Source: Aliterella atlantica CENA595
Lineage (GTDB): Bacteria > Cyanobacteriota > Cyanobacteriia > Cyanobacteriales > Chroococcidiopsidaceae
Assembly: GCF_000952155.1 (NCBI RefSeq)
Contig: NZ_JYON01000012.1
Coordinates: forward strand, 1 to 64,000
Length of the DNA: 64,000 nt
Reading direction: 5' to 3'
Part shown: positions 29,088 to 37,187 of the stretch, in pieces
Position numbering within the stretch: the stretch's first letter is position 1
Layout of the letters: every line of letters starts with the position of its first letter
The notes under the pieces: model-generated
Told to the model about the DNA's origin: nothing
The model's input: only the letters and a program-made list of their open reading frames with translations
Databases searched by the model: none
Program-made: the position numbers and the translations under genes

Positions 29088-30416
29088 ATGTCTGCTCAAA
29101 TACGCCCCAAGAACAGTTTCTTGTGCGATCGCAGCAAAGACAGTGAGGAAGTCAACCAAGAATTTGAAGCATTGTTAGACTACCTCAAGCACAACCACAA
29201 ATGCGATTTGACAGGTTACAAACGTTCCACTCTAATGCGACGGTTTCACCAGCGGATGCAGAGCATCAAAATAGATAGCTATAGCAGCTACCTAGGGTAT
29301 TTGCAAACTCACGGCGAAGAGTACCTAGTCATTTTAGAGTACGTTTTGATCAACGTTACCAGTTTTTTTCGCGATCGCGACACTTGGGAATATTTGGCAA
29401 CAGAAATTGTGCCGACAATCATTGCCAACAAGCAACCCGACGAACAAATTAAAGTCTGGAGTGCAGGCTGTGCAAGCGGGCAAGAAGTTTATAGTCTTTT
29501 AATTCTACTTGCAGAAGCTCTAGGCATCGAATCTTGCTTGCAGCGAGTGCGGTGTTTTGCCACCGATGCTGACAAAGCAGCTATTTGGCAAGCTAGGCAA
29601 GGTATTTATAGCGAACTAGAAGTTGCCAGCATTCCTACTGAACTGCGCGATAAATACTTTGAGAAAACCATAAATGGTTATGTCTTTCACTCAAAACTGC
29701 GCCAGAAAGTTGTGTTTGCGTATCACGACTTGACTCAGGATGCGCCGATGTCAAAGATAGATTTGCTGGTCTGCCGCAACGTCATGATTTATTTCAACCT
29801 CAATATGCAAAACTCGATCCTAGCTCGCTTTCATATTGCGCTCAAAGATAATGGGTTTTTGTTTTTGGGTAAAACAGAGGCAGTAATCAACCGCCGACAA
29901 ATTTTTAAGCCGATTAGTTTGAAGCACCACATTTATACCAAAGGGGCAAATTTAGAAGTAAAGGACTATTCATTAATCAATCCCCGATATCGAGAAAAAC
30001 CAGCACTTGAAGCGAAACTCCAGCAAAATAACATCTGCCAAGCTGCGTACGAATCGCATCCGTTTGCTCAACTAATAGTAAATATTAATGGTTGTTTGAT
30101 CGCCGTCAACAAACAGGCGAATACGCTATTTGGATTAACTTTAAAAGATTTGTACCGTCCGTTCGCAGAACTCGAAGTTGCCAAGCTATTAGACAACAGC
30201 GTTGCCCATAGAGCATTTTACCGCGATCGCCGTCCTCTGACCTTGAAAAATATGCAGTGGAAGGTAGCAAGATCGACAAAATTCCTCGATATTTTGATTA
30301 CACCTGTTCTCAACCAAACAAAGTCTATGCTGGGGGTTAATTTAACATTCATTGCCGCAAGCGATCGACAACAAGTAGAGCAAGAAGAATTTGCAGGAGC
30401 GCCTCTTTTGAAATAG
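29088..30416 (+). CDS. CheR methyltransferase with C-terminal PAS domain
   Basis: The protein has 442 residues. The CheR N-terminal helices (~20-75, KRSTLMRRFHQRMQ) are followed by the SAM domain (~95-270) with KVWSAGCASGQEVYSLLIL and LLVCRNVMIYFN. A PAS domain at ~315-420 (AAYESHPFAQLIVNINGCLI, LFGLTLKDLYRPF) probably senses a signal or binds a partner. It differs from the operon CheR, which has TPRs instead. It pairs naturally with the receiver-less CheB two genes upstream. An exact inverted GATTCGTACGCA copy lies inside the gene at 30044-30055. Confidence 0.9.
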   Translation: MSAQIRPKNSFLCDRSKDSEEVNQEFEALLDYLKHNHKCDLTGYKRSTLMRRFHQRMQSIKIDSYSSYLGYLQTHGEEYLVILEYVLINVTSFFRDRDTWEYLATEIVPTIIANKQPDEQIKVWSAGCASGQEVYSLLILLAEALGIESCLQRVRCFATDADKAAIWQARQGIYSELEVASIPTELRDKYFEKTINGYVFHSKLRQKVVFAYHDLTQDAPMSKIDLLVCRNVMIYFNLNMQNSILARFHIALKDNGFLFLGKTEAVINRRQIFKPISLKHHIYTKGANLEVKDYSLINPRYREKPALEAKLQQNNICQAAYESHPFAQLIVNINGCLIAVNKQANTLFGLTLKDLYRPFAELEVAKLLDNSVAHRAFYRDRRPLTLKNMQWKVARSTKFLDILITPVLNQTKSMLGVNLTFIAASDRQQVEQEEFAGAPLLK

Positions 30417-30424
30417 GGATCGGG

Positions 30425-30575
30425 CTGTAGGGTTTATTTTGAAAGCGCACCCTACTTTGTTGGATTCATGATGCGAACGCAGATGGACGCAGATGAACGC
30501 AGATGAAGACAGATGCTATCTGTAGGGTGTGTTGACTTGCAACGCACCTTACCCATCTTGTTTACCCTAAAATAA
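30425..30575. repeat. Degenerate intergenic repeats (GTAGGGTG and ACGCAGATG families)
   Basis: It contains partial copies of GTAGGGT...GCACCCTAC (30428-30456) and several (G)ACGCAGATG words (30479-30508), then GTAGGGTGTGTTG...CAACGCACC. Related hairpins occur at 51479-51507. These are dispersed non-coding repeats upstream of the coiled-coil gene. Confidence 0.5.
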
Positions 30576-30605
30576 GGCAAAGTAGCTAAAACGATGGATA
30601 GGCTC

Positions 30606-30613
30606 AAGGGAGG
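30606..30613 (+). promoter_or_regulatory. Ribosome-binding site deciding the start at 30618
   Basis: AAGGGAGG lies 4 nt before ATG 30618. It lies inside the frame opened by the upstream ATG 30594, arguing that 30618 is the true start. Confidence 0.7.
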
Positions 30614-30617
30614 CAAG

Positions 30618-33600
30618 ATGAAGCGCAAGCATAGACAGGTATCGCGTGGCAGTGTTTTTCTCTCTGGTTTGCTGTTATCTGCAAGTTTTGCCCAGCCTCG
30701 TGTAGCAATATCTCTTCCTCTGCCAATTGTGGCTCAAGCGCAGTCGCAAGTGCCGCAAAATGACGTACAAAGGTTCAATCGTACGGTGACGCTGTTTAAT
30801 GTTTTGTTGGCTGCTTTGGTAATACTTTTAGCTGGAGCGATCGCTAGTGCATTTCTATTACGGCGCAAGGTTATTAGTCAAGTAGCTGAAAGTGTTAGAG
30901 CAAATATCCAAGAAATTAAGGAATTGGATGCTAAAATTGCCAACGCTGATAAAGCAATTCAAGAAATTCTTAATGCTGCTCAAGATAATGCTGACGATAT
31001 CGATAACGATTTGGAAGATTTGGAAGCAGAGATAAATCTCAAGAAACAAGACTTATCGCAGCAATTAGCGGATTTTTCTGCTTCTAAGCAAAAGTTGATC
31101 GCACAATTAGAGGCAAAAGTCAAGGATTCAGATGCTAATTTAGCAAGTTTAGTCAAACAATTTAATACTCAAATTAATAATCTTCAACAAGAAACGCAAA
31201 AGCAGCAAGCAGTAATATTACAAAACCTCGATAGATTAAGTGCTAACTTTCCTCAAGAGGCGCAAAAAATTCAAGCTGATATCCAAGCTCAAAAAGACAC
31301 AATATTACAAAGCTTACAAAAGTCGCAAGCAGAGTTTGCAACGCAATTGCACAACCTGCAACTAGAAGCTGAATATCATAAAAAGTCTTTGCTAGAAAGT
31401 TTATCAGCAGCAAATACTGACTTTATATCGCAATTGCAGGCAGAAAAAGAAGCAACTTTAGCTAATTTAAAGCAGTCACGAACAGAATTTAATAAACAAC
31501 TGCATACGCTTCAAGATGAAGCTGAAGGACAAAAAAATGCATTTATTCAAGCTATAGAAAAAGTAAGTAAATTTGTACCGCAACTTCAAGCAGAAATGCA
31601 AGAAGCAAAAAATAGATTTCTATCTGAGACAAAAGCAGCACAAACAGATTTTGCAAGTCAAGTTAACGCTCTACGACGAGAAACAGTAAATTCTAAAAAC
31701 TCATTTATTCAAAACTTAGAACAAACGGGATTAGGATTTACGCCGCAACTCCAAGCAGAAAAAGACGCAATATTGCAAAACCTCAAGCGTTCGGAAGCAG
31801 AATTTAGTAAAAATTTGAGTGAGTTACAAGCAGAAGTAGAGAATCAACGAAGTTTGTTAAAGCAAAATATAGAGCGAATAGGAGTGGAAATAACTCCACA
31901 AATTCAAGCAGAGGTAGAAGTACAGAAAGAACAGATATTAGAAAATATCGAGCGAACGCAAGTAGAATTTGCAAGTCAACTTACCGAACTAAAACAAGAA
32001 ATTGCCAATCGTCGCACCTCATTGCTACAAAACATAGAAGAAATAGGAGAAGAAATAACTCCGCAACTGCAAGCAGAAGTCCAAGCAGAGAAAGAAACAG
32101 TATTGCAAAATATTGGGCGATCGCAAGCTGATTTAATGGCAGAAGTATTCAAAGTACAATCAGAAATTGAATCGCAAAAGTATATAGTCTTAGATTATCT
32201 AAAACAAATAGAAAACGAAGTTGCAACCCGTTTAGCCGAACTAAGATTAAACGCTCAAAATCAGCAAGATATAATCGGGCAAAATCTCCAAGCTTTAGAG
32301 CCAGAATTTACAGCTAAACTCAATGAAATTCAAGTATCTGCGGTGCAACAAGCGCAACAGCAAAAAGATTTAGCGATTGAAAAATTAGAGCAATTACAAA
32401 CAGATATTGCAGCCCAAATTGCCCAAACTCAAACAAGAATGCAAATAGAAGTAGGGCAAGACATAGAAAATCTTAACAAGCTAAAAAGCGAGTTTAATGA
32501 TATGATGTCGAACTCGCAAACGGAAATAAGAACGCAGCAAAATAAAACTGTGGAAAATCTAGAGAAATTAAATACTGAATCTAACAATCAACTGGCTGCA
32601 TTACAGTTAGAAATTCAAAACCGCAAGCAATTAACTCTAGAAAATTTAGACAAATTAGAAAGCACCCTAGCTGATGTACTAATGCAAGTACAAGCAGACG
32701 CTCAAACCCAAAAAGAGCAGATATTGCAGCAAATAGCAGATATCGCGCCCACGTCTTTATTAGAAGCCGCATTTGCCGACACATCAGAGAAAATTCAAAC
32801 TCTCACAGAACAATTAGAACGCCTCTACAACAATCATCCTCAGTTGTTTTTAAATGCAGACGACTACATCACCGAAGGCAATATATTACTAGCACAAGGA
32901 AATTACCCAGAAGCGATCGCAGCTTACGACAAAGCCTTAGAAACAAAGCGCGATCGCCCGCAAGTATGGCAAGAAAGAGGTATGGCGCTATGGAAAATGC
33001 AGGAATATGCAAGTGCGATCGCCTCATTTGACACAGCATTAGAACTTGGTAGTGATAATCTCGATCTCTGGTATTACCGAGGAATCGCTTTAAAAGAGCT
33101 AAAAAGGTACGAAGAAGCGATCGCCTGCTTAGATCGAGTAGTAGAAATGCAAAGCGACAACTACCAAGCCTGGTTCAATCGCGGGATCGTTTTAGGTAGA
33201 GTTAAACAATACTCTGAAGCGATCGCATCCTACGACAAAGCCTTAGAAATTGCTCCCGACTACCATCAAGCTTGGGTAGATCGAGGAGTTGCATTAGGTA
33301 AGTTGCAACGTCACCAAGAAGCCTTTGCATCCTTCGATCGCGCAGTAGAAGTAGAACCAGATGATGCTGTAGCCTGGTTAAATCGTGGTATGGCGTTGCA
33401 GGTACTAGAAAAATACGAAGAAGCGATCGCCTCATTTGATAAAGCAATAGAACATAACCCCAATTCTTATAAAGCCTTAAACGCCAAAGGTTATTTGCTA
33501 GTGCAACTAGAGCGCGATGACGAGGCTTTAGAGAGCTTTGACAAAGCATTAGAGATTCAACCAGACTACCCCAACGCCTACTACAACAAAGCCGCGTGTT

Positions 33601-33749
33601 ACGCTCTGCAAGGACAATTAAAACCAGCAATCCAAAACTTACAAACAGCAATTTCCCTCAATCCCCGCTATCGCCAAGAAGCGAAAACAGATCCAGATTT
33701 TGATGAAATAGCAGCCTCTAAGCGCTTTCAACAATTAGTTGAAGATTAA
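30618..33749 (+). CDS. Large membrane-anchored coiled-coil protein with C-terminal TPRs
   Basis: The protein has 1043 residues. An N-terminal signal-like segment (SVFLSGLLLSASFAQ) is followed ~35 residues later by a membrane helix (~57-80, LFNVLLAALVILLAGAIASA). About 650 residues of coiled coil contain at least five imperfect ~50-55-residue units, each opening with an LQAEK-type or IQAEV-type segment and closing with a TPQ-type segment. About eight TPR units (~745-1010) end it (GNYPEAIAAYDKALE, YEEAIASFDKAIE). It probably spans or tethers to the membrane and scaffolds partners through the TPRs; the role is unknown. No operon partner was seen. Confidence 0.8.
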   Translation: MKRKHRQVSRGSVFLSGLLLSASFAQPRVAISLPLPIVAQAQSQVPQNDVQRFNRTVTLFNVLLAALVILLAGAIASAFLLRRKVISQVAESVRANIQEIKELDAKIANADKAIQEILNAAQDNADDIDNDLEDLEAEINLKKQDLSQQLADFSASKQKLIAQLEAKVKDSDANLASLVKQFNTQINNLQQETQKQQAVILQNLDRLSANFPQEAQKIQADIQAQKDTILQSLQKSQAEFATQLHNLQLEAEYHKKSLLESLSAANTDFISQLQAEKEATLANLKQSRTEFNKQLHTLQDEAEGQKNAFIQAIEKVSKFVPQLQAEMQEAKNRFLSETKAAQTDFASQVNALRRETVNSKNSFIQNLEQTGLGFTPQLQAEKDAILQNLKRSEAEFSKNLSELQAEVENQRSLLKQNIERIGVEITPQIQAEVEVQKEQILENIERTQVEFASQLTELKQEIANRRTSLLQNIEEIGEEITPQLQAEVQAEKETVLQNIGRSQADLMAEVFKVQSEIESQKYIVLDYLKQIENEVATRLAELRLNAQNQQDIIGQNLQALEPEFTAKLNEIQVSAVQQAQQQKDLAIEKLEQLQTDIAAQIAQTQTRMQIEVGQDIENLNKLKSEFNDMMSNSQTEIRTQQNKTVENLEKLNTESNNQLAALQLEIQNRKQLTLENLDKLESTLADVLMQVQADAQTQKEQILQQIADIAPTSLLEAAFADTSEKIQTLTEQLERLYNNHPQLFLNADDYITEGNILLAQGNYPEAIAAYDKALETKRDRPQVWQERGMALWKMQEYASAIASFDTALELGSDNLDLWYYRGIALKELKRYEEAIACLDRVVEMQSDNYQAWFNRGIVLGRVKQYSEAIASYDKALEIAPDYHQAWVDRGVALGKLQRHQEAFASFDRAVEVEPDDAVAWLNRGMALQVLEKYEEAIASFDKAIEHNPNSYKALNAKGYLLVQLERDDEALESFDKALEIQPDYPNAYYNKAACYALQGQLKPAIQNLQTAISLNPRYRQEAKTDPDFDEIAASKRFQQLVED

Positions 33750-33796
33750 TTACCAGTTAGTAGTAGGTACAAGCCAAGCAAAATTTATGGAGATTA

Positions 33797-33828
33797 ACTG
33801 GTCACTGGTCACTGGTCACTGGTCACTG
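33797..33828. repeat. Heptamer tandem repeat ACTGGTC x4.5
   Basis: Four perfect copies of ACTGGTC plus ACTG. The repeat runs into the 3' end of the GST gene and supplies its last residues and stop codon (TCA at 33816-33818 read on the minus strand). It resembles the short tandem heptamers common between cyanobacterial genes. Confidence 0.8.
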
Positions 33829-34574
33829 TTATTATGGCGTTGCTCCTGGTAGAGACGTAAAGCAAATTTGCCTGCTTTAGTCTTGCGAAGTTCTTTGATT
33901 ACCGCAGCCATTTCCTCATTGGGTTTTCCAGCTTGAGTAAGTTGGATGGGATGCTGTTTGGGGCGCAAAACTGGAGATGCTAAGGCTGCAAATGTCAAGT
34001 CTGCGGCTGTAAATTTGTCACCAACTAAGTAAGAGCGATCGCCTGACAAACGCTGACTGACTAACTCGAAAATTTGTCTAACTTCTGTTAAAGAACTAGC
34101 GGCTGAAGCAGCAGAAACATCGTAAGCACGTTTGACAATCTGACGCATGACAGGAAATGCAACTTTTACCCCTACTTGCTCTAACTGTGTAGCGCCATTA
34201 CTCCACATCTCTTGCAAAGCTTCGAGATCGCCTATGCGGTAATAATATCCCCATTGGCGAACATATACGCCCAACTTGCGATCGAATAATTCTTCTAATT
34301 GCTCGACTTGGGAGCGTAGTTGAGGATCGCTAGGGTATAAATGACGTTCCGTTGTAGCGATCGCATCAATATGGTGCAAAATATCTCTAGAATCAGTAAA
34401 AACGCCAGATTCAGTAACTAGAACTGGAACGCTTTTTCCTCCCAGCCTGCGAGTAGTCAAACGATGAAAAACTGGTGCGTGGCTTTCCTCTACATAAGGA
34501 ACCTTCAGCCAATCTAGCGCCCATCTTGCTTTTTCACAGTAGTGGCTAATGGCAATCGTAATTAGGCGATTCAT
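33816..34574 (-). CDS. Glutathione S-transferase family protein
   Basis: The protein has 252 residues. The thioredoxin-like N-terminal domain (~1-80, AISHYCEKARWALDWL, GKSVPVLVTESGVFTDSRDI) has the cis-Pro and the Ser/Asp of the G-site. The helical C-terminal domain (~95-235) contains GDKFTAADLTFAALASP. The CEKARWAL start resembles GSTs using Cys or Ser. The substrate is unknown. The stop codon lies in a heptamer repeat, so the C-terminal tail may vary between strains. A small membrane-protein gene lies 21 nt upstream and may share its transcript. Confidence 0.88.
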   Translation of the reverse strand: MNRLITIAISHYCEKARWALDWLKVPYVEESHAPVFHRLTTRRLGGKSVPVLVTESGVFTDSRDILHHIDAIATTERHLYPSDPQLRSQVEQLEELFDRKLGVYVRQWGYYYRIGDLEALQEMWSNGATQLEQVGVKVAFPVMRQIVKRAYDVSAASAASSLTEVRQIFELVSQRLSGDRSYLVGDKFTAADLTFAALASPVLRPKQHPIQLTQAGKPNEEMAAVIKELRKTKAGKFALRLYQEQRHNNSDQ

Positions 34575-34595
34575 AGTTGTACCTATTGCAAGTTA

Positions 34596-34877
34596 TTATC
34601 TCTGCGTTGCTCTACGCTTGATACCTAGCGCGTAGATGACAAAAGCAGCGATCGCGCCAATAGCTAAAAATAATAACCCATCGTTGGGCTGAGTAAAAGT
34701 TTCCTGCGCCAGTAGAAAACCAACAGCCGCCATTGCTGCTATAACTACAAGTCTCAAGCATTCTACAAATAAGTAACGATTGTTAGTCTTACCAATTTCT
34801 TTGCTAAGAGCGATCGCATCTACAATCACAAAAGAGCCAATACTGGAAAATATAATTAATCCGACAATATATTTCAT
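34596..34877 (-). CDS. Small three-helix membrane protein, unknown function
   Basis: The protein has 93 residues. Hydrophobic stretches at ~2-22, ~38-55 and ~65-83 (LLFLAIGAIAAFVIYALGI) suggest three membrane helices, with a basic tail KRRATQR placed cytoplasmically by the positive-inside rule. No family is recognised. ATG 34877 is used. It lies 21 nt before the GST gene on the same strand. Confidence 0.6.
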   Translation of the reverse strand: MKYIVGLIIFSSIGSFVIVDAIALSKEIGKTNNRYLFVECLRLVVIAAMAAVGFLLAQETFTQPNDGLLFLAIGAIAAFVIYALGIKRRATQR

Positions 34878-34973
34878 CGCTCGCGCCTCGATTTAAACTT
34901 GTAACCTTAGTATTGCTTGCTCTAGTGCGACTGCTAAATTAGAAAAAGTTAAGGGCAGTGTCAAGAGATAGTT

Positions 34974-35609
34974 ATGTACGCTGTAATTTCACGAGACAAA
35001 ATTCAACTTCCCCCTGGAACTGTAGTCCGAATGCCTGGAAGTTGGCAAGACTACTGTGCCTTGCGCGATAGCCGAGGTGATGGCTCAATTCCCCGCATTA
35101 AGTATCGCGCTGGAGAAATTTTACTGATGAGTCCCCTTCCCAGACATGGACGTGAAGCCCATTTGCTTGCCAGAATTGTTGAAGTTTTACTAGATCGCCA
35201 AAACCGTAACTACGAAGCCTTTACCCCAATTACAATGGATATTCCCGAAGAAGGGGGAATTGAGCCAGACTACTGCTTTTATATTGACGACTGGGAGGCA
35301 GCCGTAGGTAAAGATCGGATTGATTGGCAAAGCGATCCGCCGCCGGATTTGATCATAGAAATTGATGTTACTACCTACACCGCCGCTACAGACTATTTGC
35401 CCTACAAAGTTCCAGAAGTTTGGTTATTCAAAAACAGCGGTTTAAAAATCTACAGTCTGCAAGAGGAAAGCTATCAATTGCAACCATCGAGCCGCTATTT
35501 TCCAGAAATTGACCTACCAACTTTAATTGCTCGAGTATTGCAAGTCGCATCACAGCAAGGAACTGGGTTTGCTCTGCGAGAATTCCGCCAAATGTTGCAC
35601 GATCTATAA
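34974..35609 (+). CDS. Uma2 family (DUF820) restriction-endonuclease-fold protein
   Basis: The protein has 211 residues. A PD-(D/E)XK-like core is seen as IEPDYCFYI, then PPDLIIEIDVTTYTA with the Asp/Glu pair, then YLPYKVPEVWLFKNSGLKIY. The family is hugely expanded in cyanobacteria; activity and targets are uncertain. It is a single gene, divergent from the small membrane-protein gene. ATG 34974 begins a well-formed N-terminus. Confidence 0.85.
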   Translation: MYAVISRDKIQLPPGTVVRMPGSWQDYCALRDSRGDGSIPRIKYRAGEILLMSPLPRHGREAHLLARIVEVLLDRQNRNYEAFTPITMDIPEEGGIEPDYCFYIDDWEAAVGKDRIDWQSDPPPDLIIEIDVTTYTAATDYLPYKVPEVWLFKNSGLKIYSLQEESYQLQPSSRYFPEIDLPTLIARVLQVASQQGTGFALREFRQMLHDL

Positions 35610-35682
35610 GTAATATTAGTTCGATAGTTAAGGTTGTACGCTTATATAGTGCGATCGCTTCTTTATCAGGAGATTAATTACT

Positions 35683-36051
35683 ATGTCAGAAGCTAAAAAT
35701 GTCCTTGGAGGCAAGCTAGAAGTTTGCTGCACAGATCCCATGACTGGATTTTATCGTACTGGTAGCTGCGAAACGGGACCTGAAGATCGCGGCATTCATA
35801 TAGTTTGCGCTCAAGTTACTGAAGAGTTTTTAGCCTTTACCAAGTCTAGAGGCAACGATCTAAGTTCGCCGACGGGGAGTTTTCCAGGACTTAAACCAGG
35901 CGATTGCTGGTGTTTGTGTGCCTCGCGCTGGCAAGAAGCTAAGGAAGCTGGTGTTGCTCCCCCAGTAGTTTTAGCAGCAACTCACGTTTATGCGCTCGAA
36001 CATCTGTCTCTAGATGACCTCAAGCAACATTCTGTAGAAGAAAAATTCTAA
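35683..36051 (+). CDS. DUF2237 family protein
   Basis: The protein has 122 residues with a good AGGAG site before ATG 35683. It has the family pattern NVLGGKLEVCCTDPMTGFYR, GSCETGPEDRGIHIVCAQVT, LKPGDCWCLCASRWQEA and a C-terminal LEHLSLDDLKQH. Several conserved cysteines may bind metal. The function is unknown; the family is widespread and stand-alone. Confidence 0.88.
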   Translation: MSEAKNVLGGKLEVCCTDPMTGFYRTGSCETGPEDRGIHIVCAQVTEEFLAFTKSRGNDLSSPTGSFPGLKPGDCWCLCASRWQEAKEAGVAPPVVLAATHVYALEHLSLDDLKQHSVEEKF

Positions 36052-36149
36052 GGTTTATTTTGAGTTGCCAAAATTCGCCAGATAACAAAAACTGTAAAAC
36101 CTACATAACCACATACTGCCAACCAATCTAGCAAACTGCTATCTGCCAT
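36048..36149 (-). CDS. Candidate 33-residue single-helix membrane protein
   Basis: The frame runs from ATG 36149 to TAG 36048. The product starts MADSSLLDWLAV, has one hydrophobic helix (LAVCGYVGFTVFVIWRIL) and a polar tail ATQNKP. Its stop overlaps that of the convergent DUF2237 gene by 3 nt. The size and layout resemble small cyanobacterial photosynthetic or NDH-1 subunits, but I cannot assign it to one. No strong ribosome site is seen. Confidence 0.4.
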   Translation of the reverse strand: MADSSLLDWLAVCGYVGFTVFVIWRILATQNKP

Positions 36150-36221
36150 AAATCAAAGTAGGACTCATTGCACAATCACAACATTATGCAATGTATCTTG
36201 GCGTAAAATTCCCAAAGGTGT

Positions 36222-36554
36222 CTAAAACCTGAGCCTACCTTGAGTTATTAACCGAAATCCTCCAGCCATCGCAGCAAAGGCGATAAAGAAGTTCCACAAG
36301 CTAGTTGGTTTTAAAATTACACCGCCACTCAAAAATACCAAAACTGCACCAATACCTAGCAAAATCCAGCCTAAATTACCTGTTTGTCTGGGAAAAAATA
36401 GCAGGCTGATAATTCCACCCATAATAGCTAATACAGAGCCACCAGCAGGGATGTCGCGCCAGAAATAAGGCGAGTAGTGGGTAGCAAAGATAATATTTTG
36501 CCCTAAAAAGTAGATGCCTAAGATTAGTAGGGCAACTCCTAAAAGCTTGCTCAT
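36222..36554 (-). CDS. Small membrane protein with about four helices
   Basis: The protein has 110 residues. Hydrophobic stretches occur at ~4-24, ~38-55, ~60-78 and ~85-100 (LLGVALLILGIYFLGQN, GWILLGIGAVLVFLSGG). The ends are short and polar. No family is assigned with confidence. It is a single gene between the small ORF at 36048 and the divergent gene at 36778. Confidence 0.65.
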   Translation of the reverse strand: MSKLLGVALLILGIYFLGQNIIFATHYSPYFWRDIPAGGSVLAIMGGIISLLFFPRQTGNLGWILLGIGAVLVFLSGGVILKPTSLWNFFIAFAAMAGGFRLITQGRLRF

Positions 36555-36765
36555 AATTTTTCTATATCCTTAGCGTGCCTATTACTTACCTATAGTTCCC
36601 AAAAGCTCCTTGTCTGTTACAACTTTTGCCATTAGTGCGATCGCTACTTTCTGAGAGACTTGTTTAGGCTTGTTACATTTTCTCTTTATTGTTAATAAAT
36701 ATTGCAACTACTTGATTTAATTGTTAGCTTATGAATATGCAAACAAATGATGAGTGTTATTACTT

Positions 36766-36773
36766 AAAGGAGG
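36766..36773 (+). promoter_or_regulatory. Strong ribosome-binding site deciding the start at 36778
   Basis: AAAGGAGG ends 4 nt before ATG 36778. It favours that start over the GTG 24 nt upstream in the same frame. Confidence 0.75.
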
Positions 36774-36777
36774 CATT

Positions 36778-37035
36778 ATGCTTCTCTCCTTACTAACCCT
36801 TGTAGCCATGATGTTATTTGGCGGTTGGATATTTGGCGCTATGTACCCTACTACTGGGAATGCTGGCAATCGAGCCAATATAACAAGCCGGAAGATTTCG
36901 CTGTTGTCGTTAATTTTGTTCGTATTCTTCCCTGGATTTTATCAGCCGCCATCTCCCGCACGTGACAATATAGACGATCGCATTTTAGGCAAGAAAGCGA
37001 TCGCCATCTCAAGTACAGTTCTATCTAAAGAATGA
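36778..37035 (+). CDS. Small membrane protein, unknown function
   Basis: The protein has 85 residues. A hydrophobic N-terminus (LLSLLTLVAMMLFGGWIFGA) is followed by a short polar loop, a second helix (ISLLSLILFVFFPGFY), then a polar tail with two HIP1-containing codon stretches. The first helix could be a signal anchor. No family is known. A hairpin terminator lies ~95 nt downstream. Confidence 0.55.
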   Translation: MLLSLLTLVAMMLFGGWIFGAMYPTTGNAGNRANITSRKISLLSLILFVFFPGFYQPPSPARDNIDDRILGKKAIAISSTVLSKE

Positions 37036-37130
37036 GTAAAAGTACCTCTTAAGACAGGATGCTTGTATTTGACAGGTTGGTATTTTATTCATAGATAAAA
37101 ACAACATTTAGTAAATCACTTTAACAAAAC

Positions 37131-37154
37131 CGCCCTAGCTCTAGAGTTAGGGCG
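37131..37154 (+). terminator. Hairpin terminator
   Basis: CGCCCTAGCTCT and AGAGTTAGGGCG pair over 12 bp with one G-T pair, followed by ATTTAATTATT. It lies between the small membrane-protein gene and the pentapeptide gene. Confidence 0.6.
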
Positions 37155-37187
37155 ATTTAATTATTGACGCATCAAGTCAAAATAAAT

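Noticed and set aside
33202..33651. 149-codon minus-strand ORF inside the TPR gene
   Set aside because: Antisense shadow of the TPR repeats; Leu/Arg-rich composition comes from the sense strand codons.
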